64,000 nt of DNA, taken from NCBI RefSeq assembly GCF_014023275.1, contig NZ_CP054698.1:3968001-4032000 (forward strand), in the 5' to 3' direction. The stretch comes from Nostoc edaphicum CCNP1411 (GTDB lineage Bacteria; Cyanobacteriota; Cyanobacteriia; Cyanobacteriales; Nostocaceae). The number at the start of each line of letters is the position of its first letter. Position 1 is the stretch's first letter. Under the pieces are notes generated by a model that was not told where the DNA came from, searched no databases, and saw only the letters and a program-made list of their open reading frames with translations. The position numbers were made by a program, and so were the translations under genes. Shown here piece after piece: positions 37,033-45,235 of this stretch.

Positions 37033-37581
37033 CTATTTTGCTCCAACAGTCATCATTCTCAACAGAGGCCAATTTAAATCTTTTTCGGAAATTTCAGTTA
37101 CATCTAAAGGCCAATTAATCTCAAAGAATGGGTCATCATAACGTAAACCTCTTTCATACCCTGGCGTGTAAAATTCACCCACTTGATATACAACCTCGGT
37201 TTCATCTGTGAGTGCTTGATAGCCGTGAGCAAACATTTCTGGAACATACAAGGCGCGGCGGTTTTCTGGAGTTAGCTCTACACCGATGTGTGATAAAAAA
37301 GTGGGAGATTCAGGACGCATATCAATAATTACGTCATAGATTGCACCTTTCGTACAGCGAATTAATTTTGTTTCGGCTGCTGGCAAAATTTGATAGTGCA
37401 TTCCCCGGATAGTGCCTTTTTTGTAGTTAAAAGATAGGTTGCATTGGGCAACTGTTGCCTTTAATCCGTGTGCCTCAAATTCTTGAGCGCAGAAAGATCG
37501 AGCAAAAAAACCACGGTGGTCTGGTTTTTCTTCTAAGTCAATAATAAATGCGTCTTTAAGTGCGGTTTCGGTGAAAATCAT
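37033..37581 (-). CDS. RfbC-like NDP-4-keto-6-deoxyhexose 3,5-epimerase
   Basis: The 182-residue cupin protein has the family layout: GFFARSFCAQEF, the catalytic-histidine segment GTIRGMHYQ, KLIRCTKGAIYDVIIDMR and the conserved VPEMFAHGYQAL. Such enzymes epimerise C3 and/or C5 of dTDP- or CDP-4-keto-6-deoxy sugars. A glucose-1-phosphate cytidylyltransferase gene nearby suggests the substrate may be a CDP sugar rather than dTDP. It starts 55 bases downstream of a hairpin-containing gap and is followed by a glycosyltransferase gene. Confidence 0.88.
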   Translation of the reverse strand: MIFTETALKDAFIIDLEEKPDHRGFFARSFCAQEFEAHGLKATVAQCNLSFNYKKGTIRGMHYQILPAAETKLIRCTKGAIYDVIIDMRPESPTFLSHIGVELTPENRRALYVPEMFAHGYQALTDETEVVYQVGEFYTPGYERGLRYDDPFFEINWPLDVTEISEKDLNWPLLRMMTVGAK

Positions 37582-37650
37582 GATGATTTATTTGAGATGA
37601 ATATTGAGTTTTAGAACGCCTACAGATTAAAGGATTTCCAAGAAATATTT

Positions 37651-37707
37651 GTGGGGTGGGCATCTTGCCCGCCTTTGGCTAGTAGGCGGGCAAGATGCCC
37701 ACCCCAC
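37651..37707. repeat. Perfect 23-bp inverted repeat (hairpin)
   Basis: The arms at 37651-37673 and 37685-37707 pair perfectly (gtggggtgggcatcttgccc ... gggcaagatgcccaccccac) around an 11-base loop. It lies just after the stop codon of the dioxygenase-like gene and could terminate or attenuate transcription inside the cluster. It also belongs to a repeat type common in Nostoc genomes. Confidence 0.75.
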
Positions 37708-37723
37708 AGTAAATAATTAGTCC

Positions 37724-38569
37724 CTAAACAGAAATTGCATCTGATGAAGATCGTAATTCTGCTCTGGGATATGTATCATCCCAATATTGGGTACAAAGGT
37801 CTGGTCGTTCGGGGGGATTAGCGGTGTAACAAAAGAATAGTGTTGACCTGTCTTCTATGCGAATTGTGCCGTGATGCAAAGCATTTTTCGTATCTACAAT
37901 GATGACTGTACCTGCTGGGCCGGGACAGGATTTCCAAGCTGATTTGGGGATGACTGCTTTTACTTCTTCGTCATCGATACCCAAATATCTTGACTTATAA
38001 AGTTTGTAGTAAAGTTGAAAATATTTCCAGCTAAATAAGGGAGTTAAAGAGCGGGGAATATATTCAAAAGGCCCAGTTTTTTCTTCTACATCATTCAAGT
38101 AAATAAAGATTTTGATAATGCGGCGGTCTTCTGCATCACTATGCCATAGGAGTGTTCCAAACTGATGTTTGCTCTTGAAATCTTTGCGTAAATGTACACC
38201 ATGAAAAGCTATCGGAAGACCGATATAATTTTCGATGATGTTGACCAGTCTTTTCTCGATTCCCCAAGCATAAAATTCTGGTAAACCTGTAACTGTGTAA
38301 ATTTGTGGTAACCTTTCGTCTAGATGGTCGTTGTTGGGATTTTCCATCTGAGACAATTGATGGTAAGCAGCTTTGAGCAGTTCGGAGGTAGAGTTTAACC
38401 CTAAATCTGCCAGTGTTGTGACATAAACACCATCTTTTTTGAGAGCATTAAGGATGTTGCGATCGCTTCCTTCTAATGCTGGCAGATTTCTGCTATGCTT
38501 CCAACGGGCTACGTAGTATTTAAAGTCAGAAGACAGTGTAGATATTTTGCGTTTAATTGCACTAAACAT
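37724..38569 (-). CDS. Phytanoyl-CoA-dioxygenase-like Fe(II)/2-oxoglutarate oxygenase
   Basis: The 281-residue protein contains the metal-binding HxD motif (LLWHSDAEDRR), the conserved region KIFIYLNDVEEKTGPFEYIP and a distal His segment (ALHHGTIRIEDRS) whose Arg would hold 2-oxoglutarate. These features match the PhyH-like oxygenases. In polysaccharide clusters such enzymes may hydroxylate or otherwise oxidise a sugar or lipid-linked precursor; the substrate is not known here. The neighbours are a GT2 gene upstream and the RfbC-like epimerase downstream. Confidence 0.8.
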   Translation of the reverse strand: MFSAIKRKISTLSSDFKYYVARWKHSRNLPALEGSDRNILNALKKDGVYVTTLADLGLNSTSELLKAAYHQLSQMENPNNDHLDERLPQIYTVTGLPEFYAWGIEKRLVNIIENYIGLPIAFHGVHLRKDFKSKHQFGTLLWHSDAEDRRIIKIFIYLNDVEEKTGPFEYIPRSLTPLFSWKYFQLYYKLYKSRYLGIDDEEVKAVIPKSAWKSCPGPAGTVIIVDTKNALHHGTIRIEDRSTLFFCYTANPPERPDLCTQYWDDTYPRAELRSSSDAISV

Positions 38570-38619
38570 GACGTAAATTCCTTCTAGTTCAGATGTATCT
38601 TTATCAGTAATTTAATAGC

Positions 38620-39627
38620 TTATGGCTTATAACCCCGTATTTCTTGAGTAGAGATTTCGCTTGATTCTGCTAATCCAAACTCTTTAAAAACCATCACATC
38701 CAAAGCACATAAGCTAACTAAAGCTAAAAATGGAACTACTGTCTTAATTGCAGACATAGGCCATCTTCTTAAAGCACCCAAGAAAACTTTCAAGTTAACT
38801 TCTTTACCGTTCTGCAACAGCATCCGTCTACAAAACTGCTTAGAATATCCATTCTCTTCCAGTTTCAAAATCACTTCGGGTATGTGTTTGTATTGCATTA
38901 AAAGTGCAGATTTTGGTTCTTTCTGCCAATAACTCACACCAACAACACATTCCAAATAAGTCTCTTTAGTGACAATTACACTACCATTAGCAGCACAATA
39001 TCCGGCTAAATATGCTAAAGATATCCAGTTATTCTCAGCATCTTGCCAATTTTGGAGAGCGCGTTTCACTAAGTCAGTGCGGTAGATTGTAGCAGTCAGA
39101 AAAATGACTGCGCCAACACTTTTTGAAAAACAATGCTCGAATATAGCTTTACCATCACCTTTACCATCTTCACTATCTACATCAAACCAACGATTACCAA
39201 TAATTTTTGGTGGATGAACTGGTTCACCAGTAATTTGGTTCCGTCCAGAAAAGTTGAGGAACAATAATGATAAATCTTCATGTTGTCTGAGTTTGCTAAT
39301 TACATAAGCAATGGCTCTGTCTTGAATTGGGTCATCATCACCAATTGTCCAAACATATTTTGTCGTTGTAGAATTTAGGCAATACATAATATTTTTGACA
39401 ACGCCTAAATTTTTAGGATTTTTATTAGAATTAAATGTGATGTTGCTAAGTGTTGCTTGCCATTTTTGGATTACCTGCTGAGTATTATCTGTTGAACAAT
39501 TATCAGAAACTAAAATTTCACAATCATCTTCAAAACCTTTGATAGCTTGAGCTAGCCATGCTAACTGTTTATTAAGTAATTCAGCACGATTGAATGTAGG
39601 AATGGCGATGGTAAGTAATTTGTTCAT
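38620..39627 (-). CDS. Glycosyltransferase family 2
   Basis: The 335-residue GT-A protein opens LLTIAIPTFNRAELLNKQL, followed by ILVSDNCSTDNT, NPKNLGVVKNI and the metal-binding IGDDDPIQDRA. A hydrophobic C-terminal segment (TVVPFLALVSLCALDVMVF) may associate with the membrane. It lies in the HEP-like cluster with 50 bases to the oxygenase gene downstream, suggesting co-transcription. The transferred sugar is unknown. Confidence 0.85.
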   Translation of the reverse strand: MNKLLTIAIPTFNRAELLNKQLAWLAQAIKGFEDDCEILVSDNCSTDNTQQVIQKWQATLSNITFNSNKNPKNLGVVKNIMYCLNSTTTKYVWTIGDDDPIQDRAIAYVISKLRQHEDLSLLFLNFSGRNQITGEPVHPPKIIGNRWFDVDSEDGKGDGKAIFEHCFSKSVGAVIFLTATIYRTDLVKRALQNWQDAENNWISLAYLAGYCAANGSVIVTKETYLECVVGVSYWQKEPKSALLMQYKHIPEVILKLEENGYSKQFCRRMLLQNGKEVNLKVFLGALRRWPMSAIKTVVPFLALVSLCALDVMVFKEFGLAESSEISTQEIRGYKP

Positions 39628-39809
39628 ATTAAATTAAAAGATGTAGTTAATAGAAATCGCTATTTACAGCAGCTTGATCTAATTATTTGTGGTTTGACAG
39701 CCAGATTTTTAAAGGATATACGCCTTTTAATTGCTTTTTCCAGACTATCTATTACCAAGATAATTAAAGAATTAGTAATAAAAGGCGTTTTCGTGCTTAT
39801 GTTTAGTAA

Positions 39810-41087
39810 TTACGACGCTATTAAAAGGCTATCCGGAACAGGAGATGGATAAATTTTGACTTCAGGAATTGGCACTACAAACTGTCCACCCCATTCACCA
39901 ATAAATGCCATTTGTTCCATAATTTCCTCCTTGAGATTCCAAGGTAAAATTAGGAGATAATCTGGCTGAGTTTCGCGGATTTTATCTGGTTCAAATATGG
40001 AAATATGAGTTCCAGGTAAAAATAGACCTTGCTTATAGGGGCTACAATCTACTGTGTAATCGATAAAATCTTTCCCAATTCCACAGTAATTGAGCAATGT
40101 ATTACCTTTAGCTGGTGCGCCATAACCAGCAATTGATTTTCCTTCGGCTTTAGCCTTCAAGAGAAAATTTAATAGCTTGTGCTTTGTTTGTTTGACTTTT
40201 TCAGCAAATGTAATGTAAGTCTCTATGCAATGTAGTCCAGCGGCAATTTCTTTTGCTTTTAGATGGCTAACTCGGTCGCTAATGCTAGGATTATCAGCGT
40301 GGTCATGTTTGGCATAAATTCTGAGTGAGCCGCCATGAGTTGATAATTCTTCTACATCAAAAAGCTGTAAGTTGTGTGCGGCAAAAATCTTTTCGATAGT
40401 GAGGAATGAGAAGTAAGAAAAATGCTCGTGATAAATGGTATCAAACTGATTTTGTTGAATGAGTTGTAAAATATGAGGAAACTCCATCGTCAAGATCCCA
40501 TTAGGTTTGAGGATGAGTTTCATCCCAGCGATAAAATCGTTTAAATCTGGTACATGAGCTAAAACATTATTACCAATTAAAAGGTCAGCTACTTTTCCTT
40601 GTATCACGAGTTCTCTGGCCGTTTCAACTCCAAAAAACTTGTTGATACAAGGAATGCCTCTACCTTCAGCAACTTTGGCTATATTTGCTGCTGGTTCTAT
40701 TCCTAAGACGGGGATTCCCTTCTCTAAAAAATATTGCAGTAGGTAGCCATCGTTACTGGCAATTTCAATAACTTGATTATGATGATTAAAGCCAAACTTT
40801 TCTACCATCATATTGGTGTAAGCTTTAGCATGATTTAGCCAACTTAATGAGTAGGAAGAAAAGTAAGCATAGTCACTAAAAATATGATCTGGAGTTTCAA
40901 ATTGTTCTAATTGAACTAAAAGAGTGTCTTCAGAAATATAAGCGTGGAGAGGATAAAACTTTTCGGCATTATTTAGCTGTTCTGCTCTAAGATAAGCATT
41001 GGCTAAAGGTGACATTCCTAGATCAATAAAGGTTTGGTGCAGAGGTTGACCACTAAAACGACATTTTGCGATCGCCATAAATTTCAA
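39810..41087 (-). CDS. Sugar C-methyltransferase (SAM-dependent)
   Basis: The 425-residue protein has the three-part layout of NDP-sugar C-methyltransferases. An N-terminal zinc-type region (CRFSGQPLHQTFIDLGMSPL) comes first. The SAM-binding domain follows (VIEIASNDGYLLQYFLEKG). The C-terminal methyltransferase-14 domain has SIAGYGAPAKGNTLLNYCGI. Enzymes of this type methylate C3 of 4-keto-6-deoxy sugars. With the cytidylyltransferase and the epimerases it suggests that a branched, C-methylated deoxyhexose is part of the polysaccharide. That product is inference. Confidence 0.85.
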   Translation of the reverse strand: MKFMAIAKCRFSGQPLHQTFIDLGMSPLANAYLRAEQLNNAEKFYPLHAYISEDTLLVQLEQFETPDHIFSDYAYFSSYSLSWLNHAKAYTNMMVEKFGFNHHNQVIEIASNDGYLLQYFLEKGIPVLGIEPAANIAKVAEGRGIPCINKFFGVETARELVIQGKVADLLIGNNVLAHVPDLNDFIAGMKLILKPNGILTMEFPHILQLIQQNQFDTIYHEHFSYFSFLTIEKIFAAHNLQLFDVEELSTHGGSLRIYAKHDHADNPSISDRVSHLKAKEIAAGLHCIETYITFAEKVKQTKHKLLNFLLKAKAEGKSIAGYGAPAKGNTLLNYCGIGKDFIDYTVDCSPYKQGLFLPGTHISIFEPDKIRETQPDYLLILPWNLKEEIMEQMAFIGEWGGQFVVPIPEVKIYPSPVPDSLLIAS

Positions 41088-41188
41088 CTCACTGATTGCA
41101 AATAATTTAAGAGATGGGATAAGTCCGAATCAATCCTATTTGATTCGGAAACTTAGGTTATTTGTTCGCTGTTACTAGAGGAATCTAG

Positions 41189-42217
41189 CTACTTTTTATT
41201 CCAGAAGAAATCTTGGTCAATTTGCTCGGTACGAATCAGATACTCTAGCTGTTTTAAGCGAGTAAATCCTCTAAACAAAAAGGTATCTTCAGCCATGTGT
41301 ATTTGACTGAATAAATCAAATAGTTGCTGGGCGCCAAGTCGGGCATTCCAATCACACTTAAATCCGGGTAGGATTGTGTTAATTTTCTCGAAGGATACCC
41401 GATAGCTGCGGTTATCTGAACCGTTATCACCAAAGGATAATTTACAATCTGGGAAAATATCAGCAATAATTTCCGCGATTTCTTTAACGCGATAGTTGTT
41501 TGCTGTATCCCCCACGTTGAAGATTTGGTTATGTACAATGTCTCGTGGTGCTTCTAAGGTGCAGACTATTGCTTTGCAAATATCCAGTGCGTGGACTAAT
41601 GGCCGCCAAGGTGTACCATCACTGGTCATTTTGATTTGTTTGCTAGTCCATGCCAACCCTGCTAAGTTGTTTAAAACAATATCAAAGCGCATTCTGGGGG
41701 AAGCACCAAAGGCTGTTGCATTCCGCATAAAGGTGGGAGAGAAGTCATCGTCAGCGAGTGGTTTGACATCTCGTTCTACAAGAGTTTTGCACTCTGCGTA
41801 GGCTGTTTGGGGATTAATTGGGGATTCTTCTGTAACATCACCTGCGGTAGCAACACCGTAAACACTGCACGAAGACATATATACGAAACGACGCACGCCC
41901 ATAGCCTTAGCCAGACTAGCTAGGCGAACTGAACCTACATGATTAATTTCGTAGGTAATGTTAGGTGCTAATTGTCCGGCTGGGTCGTTGGAGAGTTCCG
42001 CCATGTGAACTATTGCTTCAACACCTTCCAAATCATCAGGGGTAATGTTGCGGATATCTTTGTTGAGGGTTTTGGGTGTCACCCCATTAGCGTTGTATAG
42101 CCAACCAACTTTATAAAAACCGGTATCTAGACCAATAACTTCATGTCCCCGTTCAATTAACAGAGGTGGTAATAATGAACCTAGATAACCTTCTGTGCCA
42201 GTTACTAATATTTTCAT
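41189..42217 (-). CDS. NAD-dependent sugar epimerase/dehydratase (extended SDR)
   Basis: The 342-residue protein has the glycine motif VTGTEGYLGSLLPPLL at the N-terminus and the catalytic YxxxK (AYAECKTLVE) with an upstream Ser segment (YMSSCSVYGVA). It is an extended short-chain dehydrogenase acting on a nucleotide sugar. With C-methyltransferase and epimerase genes beside it, a role as 4-ketoreductase or epimerase in deoxysugar synthesis is likely. No clear CDP-glucose 4,6-dehydratase is present elsewhere in the cluster, so this or a gene outside the window must supply that step. Confidence 0.8.
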   Translation of the reverse strand: MKILVTGTEGYLGSLLPPLLIERGHEVIGLDTGFYKVGWLYNANGVTPKTLNKDIRNITPDDLEGVEAIVHMAELSNDPAGQLAPNITYEINHVGSVRLASLAKAMGVRRFVYMSSCSVYGVATAGDVTEESPINPQTAYAECKTLVERDVKPLADDDFSPTFMRNATAFGASPRMRFDIVLNNLAGLAWTSKQIKMTSDGTPWRPLVHALDICKAIVCTLEAPRDIVHNQIFNVGDTANNYRVKEIAEIIADIFPDCKLSFGDNGSDNRSYRVSFEKINTILPGFKCDWNARLGAQQLFDLFSQIHMAEDTFLFRGFTRLKQLEYLIRTEQIDQDFFWNKK

Positions 42218-42341
42218 TGTGGTTAATGCCTTTGTATTGATGAGTTAAATTTTTCGTTTATTTGGGGCGCACAGATATGTGCCCTACAGCGTGTAGCATC
42301 TAGAAGGGAACCGCTATATTTTTCGTTTGTATGCAATAACT

Positions 42342-42430
42342 TGACCTCTCTCCAAACCTCTCTCCTCTTAAGAGAGAGGCTTTGAATCTTACTCCCCAAC
42401 GCTAGTAGGGAAGGGGTTGGGGGTTAGGTC
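42342..42430. repeat. Double-hairpin dispersed repeat
   Basis: The element contains gacctctctccaaacctctc, the hairpin cctctta/agagagagg and a second hairpin around gctagtagggaaggggttgg. It is the main content of the 42218-42660 gap, where I see no gene. Confidence 0.6.
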
Positions 42431-42660
42431 ATTGAACTCAACCCAGAAGCGCTATATATATCGGCTAACATTCATTACATAGTTTGCCGACTAACCCATT
42501 GAGTAGCAGCACTCTATAGCGGTTCTTAATTGATGCACTACGCTTTTTTCTTGTGGGATGGATATCTTACCCGTCCCTTGTATTTCCAGGCAGACAAAGA
42601 TGCCTACTATACAAGATTCATGCCTTAATTCAGCAGTCCCGGAAAGAACAACTATGATAT

Positions 42661-43875
42661 CTATGCAGTGACTACACTATCTAGATGCGAAAGTTGCGGA
42701 ATTTCTGCTACAAGCGCTTTGCCAATTTCTAGAGAAGATGTAGCAGCAGGAGAAGGAGCATTGCAAACATGAATGGAGTTTTGACCGGAAACAATCAAAA
42801 AGTCGTCTACAAGCTTGCCATCGTTCATTAAGGCTTGAGCGCGAACTCCTGCATGAGTGGGAACTAAGTCTTCTGCTTGGACTTCGGGAATTAGTTTTTG
42901 CAAACTTCTGGTAAAGGCTGCTTTACTAAAGGAACGAATGATTTCTTGAATGCCTTCATCAGCGTGTTTGGCTGCCAATTTCCAGAAACCGGGATAGGTG
43001 ATGACTTCCAGAAAATCCCGTAAGTCAAAGTCGGTTTTTTTGTAACCTTCGCGTTTGAGAGAGAGAACCGCGTTTGGCCCTGCATGGACACTACCATCAA
43101 TCATCCGGGTAAAGTGGACACCCAGGAAGGGAAAATCTGGATTGGGTACTGGATAAATTAGTGTCTTGACCAGATAGCGTTTTTCTGGGGTGAGTTCGTA
43201 GTATTCTCCCCGGAATGGGACAATTTTTGCTTGGGGTTCAACTTGACCTAGTTTGGCGGTGCGATCGCTATGCAATCCAGTACAATTAATTACAAACCGT
43301 GTTTCAAAGCTACCCTTGTTTGTTTGCAATACCTGATTTTTACCACTTGGGGAGATTTTCAGAACTTTTGTATTCAGGTGTAAATCTCCACCCTGCTGTT
43401 GAATTAGCTGGGCATATTTCAAACAAACTTGCTTGTAATTAACAATACCAGTTGAAAATACCCTAATTCCACCTACACATTTTACGTGAGGTTCAATTTC
43501 CTTGACTTCTTCGGGGCTGATTCTCTGGACTTCTATGCCATTGTCTAAGCCACGTTGGTAGAGATTTTCTAAGCGTGGTAGTTCTTGTTCTTCAGTTGCG
43601 ACAATGACCTTACCACAAACTTCATGGTCAATTCCATGCTCTTGGCAGAATTCTACCATTGAACGAGAACCATCACGACAAAATTTAGCTTTGAAACTAC
43701 CTGGCTTGTAGTAAATACCAGAATGAATCACCCCGCTATTATTGCCAGTTTGGTGAAATGCCCATTGACTCTCTTTTTCTAGTACTAAAATACGCGCATT
43801 GGGATAGCGTTTTCCTAGAGCTAATGCTGTAGAGAGTCCAACTATTCCTCCACCTATAATCGCAAAATCATACAT
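42661..43875 (-). CDS. lhgO: L-2-hydroxyglutarate oxidase (LhgO family)
   Basis: This 404-residue FAD-dependent oxidase has the dinucleotide motif IIGGGIVGLSTALAL, the active-site region HQTGNNSGVIHSGIYY and a C-terminal FAD-contact segment (VSGQNSIHVCNAPSPAATSS). These are hallmarks of LhgO, which oxidises L-2-hydroxyglutarate to 2-oxoglutarate. Its presence inside a polysaccharide cluster is unusual. It may only be a neighbour, supply 2-oxoglutarate chemistry near the dioxygenase-like gene, or act on a related hydroxy acid. It lies 76 bases downstream of the nearest repeats after the cytidylyltransferase gene. Confidence 0.85.
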   Translation of the reverse strand: MYDFAIIGGGIVGLSTALALGKRYPNARILVLEKESQWAFHQTGNNSGVIHSGIYYKPGSFKAKFCRDGSRSMVEFCQEHGIDHEVCGKVIVATEEQELPRLENLYQRGLDNGIEVQRISPEEVKEIEPHVKCVGGIRVFSTGIVNYKQVCLKYAQLIQQQGGDLHLNTKVLKISPSGKNQVLQTNKGSFETRFVINCTGLHSDRTAKLGQVEPQAKIVPFRGEYYELTPEKRYLVKTLIYPVPNPDFPFLGVHFTRMIDGSVHAGPNAVLSLKREGYKKTDFDLRDFLEVITYPGFWKLAAKHADEGIQEIIRSFSKAAFTRSLQKLIPEVQAEDLVPTHAGVRAQALMNDGKLVDDFLIVSGQNSIHVCNAPSPAATSSLEIGKALVAEIPQLSHLDSVVTA

Positions 43876-43978
43876 TAGTATTATCGCACTTCAAGTTACA
43901 GTAAATTTATTTGTCATTTGTCATTGGTCATTTGTCATTGGTCATTTAACTTCTGACTCCTGACTTCTGACTTTCTTT

Positions 43979-44752
43979 CTACCATACCTTCCAAGGAGCT
44001 TGGTTGTTTTTCCACAGCCCTTCGAGATAGTTTTTATCGCGTAAAGTATCCATCGGTTGCCAAAACCCATCATGTCTGAAAGCAGATAGCTGTTCCATAT
44101 CAGCTAGCTTTTCTAATGGCTCTTGTTCCCACACTGTAGAGTCATCGGCTATTAAGTTAATTACTTCTGGTTCTAAGACAAAATAACCGCCATTAATCCA
44201 GGCTCCATCACCTTCAGGTTTCTCTCGAAAGCTGGTGATTTTAGTTTGCTCATATCCTAAAGAAATAGCACCAAAACGTCCGGCTGGTTGAACGGCTGTG
44301 AGTGTTCCTAAGCTATTTTGTTCTTTGTGAAACTTAACTAGCTCGGTGATATTAATATTACTTACACCATCACCATAAGTAAAGCAAAAAGTCTCATTAC
44401 CAAGATGTTCACTGATTCGCTTTAAGCGTCCGCCTGTCATTGTATTATCACCCGTATTTACTAAGGTGACACGCCAGGGTTCAGCATACCCAGAATGCAC
44501 GTTCATCTGGTTAAAGCGCATATCAAAGGTTACATCTGACATGTGTAAAAAGTAGTTAGCAAAATACTCTTTAATTATGTAACCTTTGTAACCACAACAA
44601 ATGATGAAATCATTAATGCCGTGGGCTGAGTAAGTTTTCATGATGTGCCAGAGAATTGGCTTACCACCAATTTCAACCATCGGCTTGGGTCTGATACTAG
44701 TTTCTTCACTGAGGCGTGTACCAAGTCCTCCAGCCAAAATCACCGCTTTCAT
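43979..44752 (-). CDS. rfbF: Glucose-1-phosphate cytidylyltransferase
   Basis: From the ATG at 44752 the protein has 257 residues, the normal family length. A GAGGT ribosome site lies about 7 bases upstream, and an earlier in-frame ATG at 44836 would add a 28-residue leader with no counterpart. The start MKAVILAGGLGTRLSEETS, RPKPMVEIGGKPILWHIM and the later TYGDGVSNI motif identify RfbF, which makes CDP-glucose from CTP and glucose-1-phosphate. It is the first gene of the HEP-like island in transcription order, in line with the cytidylyltransferase gene at the edge of the Anabaena HEP island. Confidence 0.92.
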   Translation of the reverse strand: MKAVILAGGLGTRLSEETSIRPKPMVEIGGKPILWHIMKTYSAHGINDFIICCGYKGYIIKEYFANYFLHMSDVTFDMRFNQMNVHSGYAEPWRVTLVNTGDNTMTGGRLKRISEHLGNETFCFTYGDGVSNINITELVKFHKEQNSLGTLTAVQPAGRFGAISLGYEQTKITSFREKPEGDGAWINGGYFVLEPEVINLIADDSTVWEQEPLEKLADMEQLSAFRHDGFWQPMDTLRDKNYLEGLWKNNQAPWKVW

Positions 44753-45235
44753 GCAATTACCTCGGAGATTTGTAGGGATATGATTATTTGACCATGCCAA
44801 TTTTTGATTTTTGATTTGCAATTTGGGATTAGTCATCGAACGTCACGAGCTTATGAGTAGATTTGCTCCGCCCAGCTTCATCGTGGGGCATGTACCAAAA
44901 AACTCTTTTAATCCAAAATCCAAAATCCAAAATCCAAAATCGGTTGACTTTATCGACATGAAGAGGATGCACTTAGGTGGAGAAAAATGTATTTCTGATT
45001 TCTGTTTCTCCGTCAATAATCTAACTGTAATTTCCGACAAAATTATAAAGGGAATATAAATTAAAATCTTTTCTATATAAAAGCTCTATGAATATCTATA
45101 AAGATGAAAATGAATTGCTCAATTAAATAAAAATGTTACCTATAAAATAAATAGGGTTAGCATCAGCTAACCCTAGTCAGGCTTGATTTTTTCAATCAAA
45201 ACCTATATTTTACTAGTAATAAAACTTACTTGTTT
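44753..45235. other. Gene-free stretch with short tandem repeats
   Basis: No supported gene. Positions about 44911-44941 repeat aatccaaa four times. The first bases hold the ribosome site of the cytidylyltransferase gene, so the island promoter is probably in this stretch, but I cannot identify a clear -10/-35 pair. A terminator hairpin for the kinase gene lies at 45140-45175. Confidence 0.5.
45140..45175 (-). terminator. Rho-independent terminator of the kinase operon
   Basis: A perfect 10-bp stem (TAGGGTTAGC / GCTAACCCTA, loop of four bases) is followed on the minus strand by ATTTATTTTATAG. It lies 61 bases after the kinase stop codon and would end the VWA-PP2C-kinase transcript. Confidence 0.75.
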
